Shown: piece after piece, positions 53,231-64,000 of the stretch
Numbering within the stretch: the stretch's first letter is position 1
How the letters are laid out: the number at the start of each line of letters is the position of its first letter
Origin: Seminavis robusta
Lineage: Eukaryota; Bacillariophyta; Bacillariophyceae; Naviculales; Naviculaceae
Reading direction: 5' to 3'
DNA: 64,000 bases
NCBI GenBank assembly: GCA_903772945.1
Contig: CAICTM010000228.1
Location: 5,515 to 69,514, forward strand
Position numbers and translations under genes: made by a program
The notes under the pieces: model-generated
The model's input: the letters and a program-made list of their open reading frames with translations, nothing else
Databases searched by the model: none
Told to the model about the DNA's origin: nothing

Positions 53231-54141
53231 GGCTGTTGTTGTCAAGGTGCTAAAAAGTGCGCTGATACGGTACATTGAGCGTCAATTTCGCGATGACGGG
53301 TCACTGCTGTTTTGAGACAAGAAACACCAACGCAAAAATCATCAGAGAAGTCAATATTATGGTACTTTTAAGAAGTCCTCTACTCATTGCTATGACATTC
53401 ATTTTTCGTGTGGTTCGGGCCCGCTTGATTCTTTCAGCGTATGCAGTGCAACAGTGCAACCGGTATATAGCCTTAGAACTCTAGCTCGCTATCTAGATTC
53501 ATTGTCACTATTGATGTTTCAAGCTGCGGGGCTCTAAAAGGTTTGGGTTCCAACAAACGGAGACGTTCACACAAAACAAGGATATTGAAGATTCTGTCGC
53601 TTGGTATGGTACAGGTTTTGCATGCACCGGTACATTTAATTTAGTGACAACGTGGATCCTTGGAAGGCGCGGAAGTGCTGGAGGATGCGAAGAAAGAGGC
53701 AGCAGTATTGCACCAACAATGAGTCACTTGCGGCTTGCGTGGGCCCAAGCAACCCAGGACCAACATGGACTCCTGGACCACATGTGGCAGGCTCAACACT
53801 AGTGGATGCTGAAGCTGGGGACACCACAAGGTATCCCGGTGTGAGCCATGACCATATCTCGGACTGTCGCCCAACAACGGGGGACTCCAGGACGAGCACC
53901 TGGACCTACACAGCCCAATAACATCACCAATGCTCGGGCCGATGCCAGCCTACTTTTTAAGACAATACCGGTACCGGGTACAGTGCCGTACCGACCGTTC
54001 CTTGATGTTCGTTTACATAGCTGAGGTGTTTACATAGCTAGCTGTCTGATGCCTTTTCATACTAGTACATACTAGTACATACAATCAGGGTACCAATAGC
54101 CAGCCCACAGCACTTCGCACAACTCTTAGCGTTGAATCGAG
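53231..54141. other. Intergenic, about 0.9 kb
   Basis: 3' flanks of rubredoxin and the HA-domain gene. Frames at 53636-53921 on both strands have no recognisable domain. TACCGGTACCGGGTAC words lie near 53966. Confidence 0.5.
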
Positions 54142-57100
54142 CTAACTCTTTGCAGTCACAACACTCGGTTTACTGGGCGGCGCAGATTGGGTTTGCGAGG
54201 TTGGGCCTGATGCAGCACTGTCACAGTTGGTTTTCCTCTGGCCGGTTGTCTGTGGGGAGGCAACCTTTTTGCTATCGACTTGCTGTCTCCCAGCAACAAC
54301 ACCAGCAGGGTTGACAACTCGTAAACTGCAGTCAACGACAACTGGACCAGAATCTGTCTTTGGCTTGCGTACCTGATTGTTGTCATTGGTTTTCTTCTTT
54401 TCGTCAACTGCACTATTGTCCGTCTTTGGCTGCGGCTTGCTTACTTGATTGTTGCCTTTGCTTTCCTCCTTTTCGTCGTCGAAACGCACTGACGTTACCC
54501 TGACAGGCAAAGGGACCTTTTGTTGTGCTGCTGGGACTGTTTGTTGTGACACTGGAGCCTTGGGTTGTGCTGCTGGAACGTTTGGTTGTGCTGCTGGAGC
54601 CTTGGGTTGTGCTGCTGGCACCGTTGGTTGTGTTGCTAGACCGTCTTGGGTCTTATCTGATTGTTTGGCAGGGACTGCAATGGTTGCAGGAACGCTTGCC
54701 GTATGAGCAACCACGCCACTAGTTGAGCTGTCTGGATTGGGAACTTCAGGATCACCGATTCGTGGACGCTCGTGTACCGACCACTTCAAACCCAAGTTCG
54801 ATAGCTTGTCAACGTACTCCTGTTTGAGCTTCTTCTTCACGTGGGTTGAACGCTGTCTGTTTATCCACCTACCAAGAGCTCTGGGAGGATGATCATCCGT
54901 GCGATAGTTTGCAGGGACGTTGCCGTCCCATTTGACCCCTTTGGTCTCCTGGAACACCAGAAAGAACTCAACTTGTTAGTTGAACACAGTAAAGCGAAAA
55001 CGGGTTCACTTGACCAACTTGCCTTGTCTTTGACATATTCCAAGAGAGTTTCGTACATTGCATCCCAGGAAGTTGTTGCCAGCATGGACCACTTCAGACC
55101 GATCTTTTCGAGTGCCTGAGCGGTGACAAGAGAACAAAGTCTGTCAGAACGACAAGATCACGATTCAAAAACTGTACCTCAACCAGCAAACCGTCTGCGT
55201 ACCAACTGCCTATCTTTGCGGAGTCTTCCAGCCTGATAGAGACTTCGTTGTCGGTTGACCCACCGACCAAGATTTTTATCTTCTTCGCTCATTTTCTTCC
55301 CATTGGCTCGGGCTTTGATTCGGTAGTTCGTGGGCACTGATCAGAAAGAAAGAAACGATAGTCAGGATACAAACCGAGCCAAACAATAGCTTCGCGAGGT
55401 GCTTTCGAAACTCATACCGTTACCATCCCACTTTTTGCCGTCCTTAGTCTAGCGATATGCAGAAGAGAACGTGAGAAGTCAAGCATCAGCGTTTGCCAAG
55501 CCCCCAGTACAGCCCTAACACAAACTCACGTATTCTGCAATGTAGATTCCAAGTTCGTCCAGCATTTCATTCCACGAGTTCGATGCCAGAACGCTCCATT
55601 TGAGACCGGCATTCACAAGTCGAATTTCCCTCTCTTCTTTCAGAGTGCCCTTGCTCTTGGCGCTTCGCTGATTGTTGATCCATCTACCGAGTGCTTTTCC
55701 GTCCTTCGTTTTATAGGTTGTCGGCACATTACCATCCCATATCCAATCGGCGATTTCTTCTTCAGATGCTCCGGCCGTTTCTTCTTCCTTCCGGTCTAGT
55801 ACGAATTGAAGCAAACAATCATACATACTGTCCCATTTCTGTGTAGATTTCTCTTTGTTCCCAGATTTCGCGCCCGAAGTTTTTGCCGCTGCTGATACCA
55901 CAACACTTGGCAGTTGGTCCGCGACCCTGGAGCTAGTGTTGGATATTTTGGGTGTTTCATGTGCGCTGCTCTTTGCCACTGCAGGCTCCGGTGTCATTCG
56001 CTTTCGCTTTTTGAGCGGTGGCAGAGCACGATTGTTTGGAGTTGACGGCTCACCTGATTGTGAAGGTGGCACATATCCAGCTGCTTTTCTGGCTCGCTCG
56101 TGGAGCTCCTCTTGCTCCTTTTCTGACAGTAAAGATTTGGGAACATTTTTTAGCAACTGTGCATGGGTGGAAGCTTTTTTGCCGTGTGTGGGTAATTTCC
56201 GCATCCATTTTGCTTTTCCAGCGCCCGACGAGATGGAACTAGCAGTTGACGACATTTGCCCGTGTATTGTAATTGCCCCTTCAATGGCAGAGAGGTCCAA
56301 ATCCCCAGTGGCGGCATGAGCCGCATCAACGGCAGCTGCAACTGCATCATAATCCACTGAAATTCCTGCATTCACGCTCTTGTCGGGGTTCGACGGTTGA
56401 GTGGAGCTGTCTCCGAACGGAATTTTCGGCAGATCGTCCAACGAAGTGCCAAGCATCAGTTGGGTGGCAATGCTGCTGACCTCACTTCCTTGTCGTGTAT
56501 CATCATCTTTGGCGGCGGCTGCTGATGGTTTATTGTCCAAGTGCACTGCTGCAGTAACAGATTCTATATTGCCTGCCAACTCTGCCAGTGTATCCCCGAC
56601 CGACGCCACTGCGGCCGCTACAAACTTTTGCAAATCACTAGAGATTTCCACTCCATCCAACGATGCTGGGACGGGAAAGGTTCCGTCTGACATGGATGCT
56701 GTCCGGTCCCTGCCATCAGTGGCTGTCTCTGCAGGTGGTTTCGGGTGGTCGTCCGTGACAGAGGAGGCCACCGACCCCCCACCAAAATTTGCAGCAGCCG
56801 TCACGTCATCGAAGATTCCGGTGTGATGAAGCGCCGATGCGGCAATGGCTGCGGCTGTGTCCGTTCCACCCATATGAACCGACAGATCCGACATTCCACC
56901 CCAAGATTCGAATCGTTTTCTGCGTCCCATATCTTCGCCACTTGTCATCATGATTGCTTCCATCAGTATTCGGTGTCCACTAGATGTAAATGTGGCGTCC
57001 CCATCGCTCTGGTCGTCCGGGCCTCGAGGTTCAGCAGCAGCAGCTGCTGCTGCATATTGTTTGGAAGCTGATCCTTCATCCGGCGGTCTTATTTTTACCA

Positions 57101-57962
57101 CGGTAGCGGTTGTTGGCAACTCGGCTCCGTCATCACCCAAGGCGTCCAGATGATCCAGAGCCGAGACGGCTGGCAAAGGGAGATTGTCGGCGGAAGTCCC
57201 TGATCCTTTGGTGGCGACACTGAGAACATCAGGAAGTTTGGGAACAATGCCACTGTCCAGAGTGGCCAATCCCAGGTAACTGTCTCCCATGGCCGAGTCG
57301 TAAGATTCGTACGACATTTTTCGTCTCCTGCTCAGAAAGCTCATATCGTTCATGATAGCGGAGCCAAATGATTCACATGACATTTTTCGCCTTCTGTCAG
57401 CCGCGCTGTCCCCAGAGGCAACGGCTGCATCATAGGATTCGTATGACATTTTTCGTTTTTTGCTGGGAAGACGCCTTTCTGAAATTCTGGAAGATCCTTT
57501 GCTGCTGGAGAGACTTCCGTTCTCTTCTGTGGGAAGTGACAGTTTTGGTAGCGAGGAATGAAGGTTGGGGTCGTCGGCAGAGGACGCAAACTTGAGATGG
57601 TGATGCTGTGGGACCGTGGCAGGCACTTGAAATTGTGCTTCGCCGTCATCGTCGGTCGCTGTGATAGTCGCTGCTGTTGTGTCAGAAGCTTCTTTTGCTG
57701 TCTTGTCTCCTTCTTTCCCTCCGGCTGCTGCTGCTGAAGCAGCGCCATTCCCATCGATTCCAGTTCCCACATCGGCCAGGCTGCTCCCGACGCTTCCCAG
57801 AGAATTCAACAGTCTAGCAGTCTCACTGTCCATACTTCCACCCATGCTCGATGACGCATTGGAAGATTTCCGAATGCTGTTTGGTTCAGTATTGTTAACA
57901 TTGCTGGTTGTCGAATCACTTTTGTTGAGAGTTGCCGAGGTCGACAACGATGGCGACGCCAT
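54142..57962 (-). CDS. Protein with three helicase-associated (HA) domains
   Basis: Five exons: 57962-55530, 55448-55418, 55336-55203, 55115-55023, 54948-54142 (1165 residues). Three HA modules (PF03457-like) follow each other. Module 1 (exon 1 end) has WDGNVPTTYKTKDGKALGRW then GLKWSV. Module 2 is split over exons 2-4 (KKWDGN, VPTNYRIKARANG, LGRWVNRQRS, IGLKWSM). Module 3 spans exons 4-5 (WDAMYETLLEYVKDK, GVKWDGNVPANY, LGRWINRQRS, LGLKWSV). Exon 2 is only 31 nt, and intron 4 uses a GC donor (AAG/GCAAGT). The first 700 residues are low complexity with three RRKMSYES-type motifs and one KRFESWGG. The tail repeats VPAAQPK-like units. No helicase motor is present. HA domains probably bind nucleic acid. 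Confidence 0.85.
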
Positions 57963-58919
57963 CGTCAAGCGACGAATGAATAATCAAATGTAGGTTGTTG
58001 AATACAAAAACAAAAAAATAGGCTGGCATACAAAAGACACTTTCAATTCTACAATTATGGTTGACAGCTCTGATTGTACAATCCTTGTGGTAGTTCTCTG
58101 TCTGTCATTGCTCTTGATATACGTTTGGCTTGGTGTTTGCTCCCCTTCTGGTTCATCAGGAGGTTGGAAATGAAGAAGAAATCGATCTCCCAAAGAAAAA
58201 TCGTTGGCGGTCACGTCGTCGTGCGCACCGTTTGCTAAAAAATGGAAGAAAGACCTTTGGACTTGCTCGGCTAAACCGGTGTAAACTGTCAACAGGATAG
58301 CTAACAGTACACTTTTCTAATAGCCAGCGAGCCGCAAAATACAACGACAAATTTCTATCAAAGAAGACTGCCTTGACTGCAGCGATTGGCCCCGTTTCAA
58401 AGGACACCAAACTCACAGAACCGACTGTTTGCAGTCACTCGTTACCGGAAGTACTACAATAGTGGAAGACCTACTAGCTAGCTAGCGAGCAATGGAAGAG
58501 ACTTTGAAAGGAACACCGCGGTCAGCAGTGAGATACCGGGTACTGTTTTCGTCCTTCCCAAGTCCGGTATGGTAGCACCTTCGGGACAATCATGCGGATT
58601 AGGTTGGGAAATCGACGGGCCTCAAAGCCAAGCACAGATGGTCGAATGATCCTCGGATCTCTTTCTAGCTTGGACCTCTTTTTTGTGTGTATCAGCTTCG
58701 TTGAGTCGAGGACACTTCACTCAGAGATGTTTCCACTAGACACGTTTCCGATAAAACTGACAAACTTCCAATGTCATCGACCGGCTGTGACATCGCGCTC
58801 CTATGATTGATTTGTCTACACTGCTTTCCTTTCGGGCACGTTCCCCAGTTCTAGGTCTGTAGAGTCGTCTGAAACCGCTTGGTTGGAGGACTTTCGAAGC
58901 ACCACAACGTTAGCCTTAT
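57963..58919. other. Intergenic, about 0.95 kb
   Basis: Promoter side of the HA gene and 3' flank of the transporter. GCTAGCTAGC at 58478. The ATG frame at 58592-58810 has no domain. An alternative last exon of the transporter could extend to 58816. Confidence 0.45.
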
Positions 58920-61774
58920 TCACGCTCCCTGTCGAACATGATCGAACAGAAAGTTGCAACGTACCTTGTTGGTGACATCCAAGAGGAGGAGGAAGAAAGA
59001 AACAAAGTACAGGAAACTTGTCATGAGCGCAGGGAGAAGCACACAAAGAGATCCATCATACTTGGATGGTCTATCTCTGTTGATTGCCAGCGCCCAGACT
59101 TGTGAAACAATTAGCACTCCAACGATTTCACCCACGACACATAGCAAATCGACCGATCGTCCACTCGTGAAATCAGCCAGTAGTGCTTCCAGGCCGGAAT
59201 TTCCGTTGGAACCAGACTGTGGAGGAAACCCAGCAGATACTTTTGCACGCAAGATGGCCTCTGCAGATCGACCCAAAAGGCAGGCAATAGCTCCAATTGT
59301 GAAGAGAGTGATTGTCAAAGGAGTGATGATTGTTGTGTTGTGGTCAGCACTACAATAGAAGAGCGGGGCAAAAGCTGTGAGCACTGTTACAAGACTCTGA
59401 AGCAGCATTGTCGTAAGCTGCAACCCGACTCGACTCACTTTAGATAAATGGGCATCATGGTCATCACGAACAGCACTGCTGACTCGATGCCCAACCCAAT
59501 GCGAAGTGCACGCAGGGGGTCTTTGCGAGGAATCGAAGAAATGGCCTGAGATGCCTTCGTTCTCAAAATCGACAAAACCACCAATGCAGCCACAAACATA
59601 GTTGCCCCGCTCATGGATGGAGTGTATCCTAAACCACCAAAACGCACTGGTGATGACAACCACAACGGGATTGCGATCTCGATCGCACCTTGGGCACAAC
59701 TCCAAATGGCACAATAGAAGGAAACAAAAGCCAGAGCATTGACAGCAACACCCCCTTCGGCTACTGAACGTGTTTTTGGCATCTCAGGTTCTGCAGACTC
59801 AAAGCTCACACCGGCACCCCTGCGTCGCAGGTCACTTTCGTTCTCGGTGGCGTTCGAAGGGACAGCGTCACCATCTGCAGTCGTCTCGGCGTGGGGTCCG
59901 TCCATGTCCGCCGGTGTTGAGGATACAATTGCCGAGTCATCATTGTTCTCTTCCGCTCCACCCAAAGCAGCCTTTGCAACTAAAGCCTCCAATTGCTTCT
60001 CGTACGGATGGGTGCCCAGTTTGTATGGACTCGAGCCACCGTATTCTGGTGGAATTTGATCGTCATCCATGTGCTCTCGGAGACCGTCAATGCAATTGCC
60101 GCTTAGTAAATCTAACGTGACCGAATCTGGCAAGACCTTCTTGATGGTTGAAGCAGCAGCACCGGCAAAGAACGGGACGTTGACAACACAAACTTGCTTG
60201 ATCGACAGGGGATAGTACACGGCATTGATTTCTCCAACTTTTCTGAGATATCTCAGAATATCAGCACTGAGCAAGGACACACCGGCCCCGGCAATGTCCA
60301 TAACAACTACGATTCCGTAATCAGCGGCAGTGTAGGGTTCATTCTGTTTGCCCGCAACTTTTCTCAGCTCTGGAGAAGGACAAAGAACATTCTGCATGAA
60401 CTCTTGGCAAAAAATGTAGTGATGTACCATGTCGTCTATTGTGCACCCGTTGTCTGAGTAGAAAAGCTTCTTCGCATTCATTTTCCCAGGTTGTTCAAAA
60501 ACGCAGGGTAGACCTTTTTTGCTATGGCCAACAATCCAATGCGGATATCCATCCTTGATCACAGAGTACGACTTGTTTGGAATGGTATGTATTTTCCACA
60601 CGTTTGCTTCTCGTCTCCAATTCTGGGTCTTTTGCCACTGTGTCAAGGCTTTGTTGCGATCACCCCTGGCATCATCGATAAAGTGCTTCGGGGGGACGGA
60701 AGTTGTGCCCCCAGGTGTCACATACGCTGGAGTTCCATCCGAATAGCAACATATCCCATCCTCATATTGGCCGACATCAGTTTCATCCTGGAAGAGTTTG
60801 GAAGTGGAGTTTTCCTCTGATATATCTGACTGGCAGTCAAAAAACTCGCTGCCTTCAGTGGCGACACTGTTTAACGAACCTGTTCTGGGACGCAAAGGGT
60901 CCAAACTGTCACTTTTGGGTGACCCCAGGAGCATTTCTCCGTCTTCTTTGAAACTGACTCTTTGTTGTTGACTGCTGGTGGTTTTCCCCTCTACGACTCG
61001 TTGTACAAATTTCCGAAGCCCGCCACCAGAATGATCTCCTTTGGTTGTTACTGAGAACGCCTGCTTTAGCAGAATTTCACAAATCACAGTGGTTACCACC
61101 AAAAACACTGGTGACCAAGCGTAGCTGTAAGACCCTTTGAGTACCTCGAATGCTTCTTCCGCCGAAAGGGAACGATAAGAAATCCCCCCTGACAGTATCG
61201 ATACAGCAAAACCCGTCAGAAAAACCTTGGCAGTTGCCGAGGATATTATGGTGGGACGTGACTCTCCTTGTTTCTCGGTGGAATTAATGTTGCTCACCGG
61301 GCTTCCCACTGTTGTCGTGTAGTCTTCTTCGGGAATCGACGATTGGTCTGTGATGGAACAAAGGATTCCCACCATAACTGCCGATACAAAGCGGATTATA
61401 ACCAACCACATGACTGATGTGAGTCCAGCTCCACAAGAGAATAGATGCAAGGCGATAGTGGCACCTCCAAGTCGAGCGACATAATGATGAAGATCTTGCT
61501 TGGATAACGGCAATCGTTTGGCCAAGTCTTTGCCAACCGAATATCCTATGGAAAAAGCCATGAAGACCAAGGCAAGCTTGAAAGATATTGCTGACCATGT
61601 TCTCGACGTCACCTCGGCCTTGACATGCACCAAATGATACACGAGAGTGGGTCCAAAAGGCAGGATGACAGCTCGAGCCATCCCATTCACAAACAAGGCA
61701 AATCGTGCCAGAACCGATGCGGGTGGAACCAGACTCTCATAGTTTTCCTTGGCTCGATAGCTACTAGTACCCAT
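58920..61774 (-). CDS. MFS-like transporter with inserted SEC14/CRAL-TRIO domain
   Basis: Two exons, 61774-59439 and 59349-58920, with an 89-nt intron in phase 2, give 921 residues. The N-terminal half is multi-pass (FALFVNGMARAVILPFGPTL, KLALVFMAFSIGYSVG, VMWLVIIRFVSAVMVGILC, VFLTGFAVSILSGG, WSPVFLVVTTVICEI), resembling the first half of an MFS protein. Residues about 375-580 form a CRAL-TRIO/SEC14 lipid-binding domain: ADYGIVVVMDIAGAGVSLL, AVYYPLSIKQVCVVNVPFFA, SVTLDLLSGNCIDGL and IPPEYGGSSPY. At least five more hydrophobic segments follow, including ALAFVSFYCAIWSCAQGAIE and LFTIGAIACLL in exon 2. So a lipid-transfer domain sits in the central loop of a membrane transporter. Alternative use of a GT donor at 58964 could change the last residues. 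Confidence 0.85.
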
Positions 61775-62041
61775 GTTTCTAGACTATTGCTTCAGTGTGG
61801 ACGTTGATTGCTCCGGCATCGTGGGAGCAATCAAAAACTAATGAGAAAATGGCACTTCGAGAGTGGTTTTCGGAGGCGTTCCCTGGGACTCAGTGGAGGA
61901 CGCACATATGAAAATTCGAATCGAATCGAATCGATTGATTCATTCGATTGATTCGAATCGATAAAGCAGGTGCATGGTCGGTTTTTCGTCAACAATACGC
62001 TCTCGCATTGTCAACAAGAAGAAGCACGAGTTCAATTGACA
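61775..62041. promoter_or_regulatory. Divergent promoter region with CGAAT/GATTC repeat
   Basis: 267 bp between the transporter gene (minus) and the PHD gene (plus). Positions 61914-61963 are a CGAAT run followed by GATTGATTC units and a return to GAATCGAT. It forms an imperfect palindrome, about 80 bp before the PHD gene start codon. Confidence 0.7.
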
Positions 62042-63452
62042 ATGGCGTCGGCTAGTGGCATGTTCCTCGAAGATGAGGAGCGCCGACGATTAATCCGCCA
62101 GCTACAAGCCACTGGTGACCTGAGTTCCGATGGTCGTCCTACTATCACCTACAGTTCCGTGGATGGTCGGTCCCAAGGCAACGATACTGGATGTTTGATT
62201 TGCGGCAAAGATGACGATCACAACAATTTGATGCTTTGTGAGGGATGCAATGACGAGTATCACACGTACTGTTTGGACCCACCCTTATCAGCAGTGCCGG
62301 AGGATGATTGGTTTTGTGGTGAGTGCATACGAACAGTGTAGTTTCATGCATTGCTTGGCCTGTGTCAATATGTGCTTTCTGTAGCAGGGTTTCATGCATT
62401 GGCCGTGCTGGGATGAGCCAAGCTCCATTTGTTTGCATCTGCTTAGAGCACTGTCTCACACGTCAATTGTTTGGATAATTCCTTGCATTGATGAAAAAAA
62501 CGATTTAGACAATTGTAGAGCCAGATCAACTCGAGCTGCCAAAACGAGTTCTGATGGTTTAAATGAAATCGTCAATTCGTTGCCTCGAGAATTCACATCG
62601 AGGTTTGGAGAGGTGTGCTGGGCGAATGGAGGTTCAAACTATGGCTATTGGCCGGCATGTGTATTTGATCCTAGACTCACGGAGGGTAGTGCTCGTCAAA
62701 CCGCCAAGAAGAATTTGGGCAAGAAGCATTTGGTTTACTTTTTTGAATGCCACGAAGCTCCCTTTGCCGTGCTGACGAACAACAAAATACTTCCCTGGTA
62801 CGCTGGGTTGGCGGAAAATTTGCACTTGGGCAAATCTGCAAGGTCCGCAGGGAAACAAAGAGCCCTTCAATTTCAACATGCTCTGCAGGCAGCCATAATT
62901 GAAGAGGACAAACCTCTGCACATGCGACTCGATTGGAATAGTCGATCAGAGGAACAACCACAACTTCTCCCCATCCCAAAAAAGAAACAAAAAGACAAGG
63001 AGCCAATCGATGTCACTCACATGTCTCCCAGAGGAAAGAGAAGAAGCCGTAGTCAATCAGGCGAAAAACGAGCACGAAAGCAGAAAGACAAGAAGCACAA
63101 GGATGATCATCTGTATTGCAGGGTCATGAAACGGAATTCTAGCCCTGGAGGCAAAAACAGCAGCAAGTCTTACACAAATATTGGATTCGTTAGAGTTGAC
63201 TCTGTCAAGACAGCCACATTTTCGGACGTGAGAAACGCTATTAATGAGGACTTGGTCCCTGATGGATTGGCGGAAGGCACCAATTGGAAGTTCCACATCT
63301 CCACCTTGGGCCCGGTTAGTCTGAAGCAAGAATCTTCCATGGGGGCTGTCATTCCCTTTCTACGCAGCGGAATCGGGGGTAACGCAATGAATGCCGGAAG
63401 TATCGAGGACCCCATCTCAGTTTTCATCTTTGAGGTTGGGGAGAAGCATTAA
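62042..63452 (+). CDS. PHD finger and PWWP-like chromatin reader
   Basis: Two exons, 62042-62318 and 62509-63452, with a 190-nt intron in phase 1 (the longest in the window), give 406 residues. The start is the ATG at 62042; an upstream frame opens only with GTG. The PHD finger spans the junction: CLICGKDDDHNNLMLCEGC, then YHTYCLDPPLS, then DDWFCDNC, with all eight zinc ligands in C4HC3 order after splicing. A PWWP-like segment follows (FGEVCWANGGSNYGYWPACV, KKHLVYFFECHEAPFAVL, WYAGLAENL). The rest is Lys/Arg-rich (RGKRRSRSQSGEKRARKQKD) and ends in a short globular region (VSVFIFEVG-like). Likely a histone-methylation reader in the nucleus. Confidence 0.88.
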
Positions 63453-63718
63453 TTTTGGATCGTCAAAGATAACTAAGGTGCTTTCATCATAATATGGTAG
63501 CACAAAGCAACGCGGAGCTGGGGCACGCACCAGTGCGGCTACTATAGGCAGTAATTTGCTATTAGACAAACGCACAGAACTGCGTTGTGTGTATGAATGC
63601 TCTCTGTACCTGGTAGTAAGAACGGGCTCTATCCTCTAAAAAGGTACTAATGTCTTGTTTCTGGTGTCCACTGATTTCGAAATGTCTAAACCACCTGCAC
63701 ACAGTGTTTCCACAGCGC
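63453..63718. other. Intergenic, tail-to-tail spacer
   Basis: 266 bp between convergent genes. Nothing seen. Confidence 0.5.
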
Positions 63719-64000
63719 TCAAGGAATACCCGAGTTGGACACGGAGCTCAACTCGGAAGTGAGGCGGGACATTTGGGGACCACCGATGCTCAGAGCCCGA
63801 GCCGACAGGGCTGCAGCCGCGGCAGGATTCTGGGCCAGAAGGTTCTGCATCTCCGCGGCGCTGAACGGCATCCCTCCGCCCGCATTCTGTTGAGCAGCTG
63901 CTGCAGCCGCCGCCTCGTTCTCACCCAGCATGAGCATACTGAAGAACTTGTCTTCCCACGAGTTGCGGAGAAGAACAGCGGACGCATTGGATTCCACCGA
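63719..64000 (-). CDS. 3' end of a gene running off the right edge
   Basis: A frame open to the window edge ends at a stop at 63719. It has about 93 visible residues with no convincing ATG inside, so the start lies beyond the window. The visible part has SWEDKFFSMLMLGENE, a poly-Ala run, GGGMPFSAAEMQNLLAQNP, and LSARALSIGGPQ. The composition (Ala/Gln/Asn-rich, disordered) suits the tail of a regulatory or transcription-related protein, but I cannot name it. Reading through to the edge without a stop is the main evidence. Confidence 0.5.
   Translation of the reverse strand, partial: SVESNASAVLLRNSWEDKFFSMLMLGENEAAAAAAAQQNAGGGMPFSAAEMQNLLAQNPAAAAALSARALSIGGPQMSRLTSELSSVSNSGIP

Noticed and set aside
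53636-53921. Overlapping frames on both strands near 53.7 kb
   Set aside because: Neither has a domain, and both reflect a GC-rich Pro/Gly-like stretch.
58816-58964. Alternative last exon for the transporter-SEC14 gene
   Set aside because: It would need an intron of 50 nt or less, far shorter than the others here. Read-through to the stop at 58920 is simpler.

Overview
The window looks like nuclear DNA of a diatom, probably a raphid pennate. This is inferred from several signs. The rubredoxin gene at 52787-53230 starts with a bipartite plastid presequence carrying an AFAP-type cleavage site, and a weaker one is present on the saccharopine dehydrogenase-like gene. A plastid/bacterial DnaG primase is encoded here with a signal-like N-terminus. 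A gene with three helicase-associated (HA) modules is of a kind expanded in diatoms. Introns are sparse, mostly 70-120 nt, and nearly all GT-AG. Genes are dense (27 loci in 64 kb, about one per 2.4 kb) and alternate strands, with no operon structure. I see no rRNA, tRNA, CRISPR array or intact mobile element.

Layout, left to right. 0.7-5.9 kb: an alpha/beta hydrolase and VPS16 (HOPS/CORVET). 6-16.6 kb: a membrane-anchored phytanoyl-CoA dioxygenase-like enzyme, an enlarged TFIIB-family factor, an aldo/keto reductase, a type II membrane protein and a CorA/MRS2 Mg2+ transporter. 16.9-27.8 kb: TGS1 cap hypermethylase, a plastid-targeted saccharopine dehydrogenase-like protein, ESF1 ribosome biogenesis factor, a CID/RPRD-type RNA polymerase II CTD-binding protein and an unrecognised protein with internal sequence repeats. 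28.2-29.4 kb: a decayed coding remnant. 29.7-42 kb: SPO11, a DHYC palmitoyltransferase, a PfkB kinase, the DnaG-type primase and a PuuE-type allantoinase/polysaccharide deacetylase. 43-50 kb: a tiny two-exon gene, a CELF-like three-RRM protein, proteasome subunit RPN3 and a membrane sulfotransferase. 50.4-64 kb: an F-box plus cytochrome b5 membrane protein, the plastid rubredoxin, the three-HA-domain gene, a transporter with an inserted SEC14 lipid-binding domain, a PHD-PWWP reader and a partial gene at the right edge.

The genes are mostly housekeeping functions (transcription, RNA capping, ribosome and proteasome assembly, vesicle tethering, plastid DNA and photosystem maintenance) and do not form one pathway. 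I joined exons by eye from splice signals and reading-frame continuity; these models are predictions. The most unusual items are the transporter-SEC14 fusion, the F-box/cytochrome b5 membrane protein, an SQ/TQ cluster on SPO11, NPFD motifs on VPS16, and the three-HA protein with repeated RRKMSYES-type motifs. Intergenic DNA is rich in two palindromic words, TACCGGTA and GCTAGC, plus a CGAAT pentanucleotide repeat at four places.
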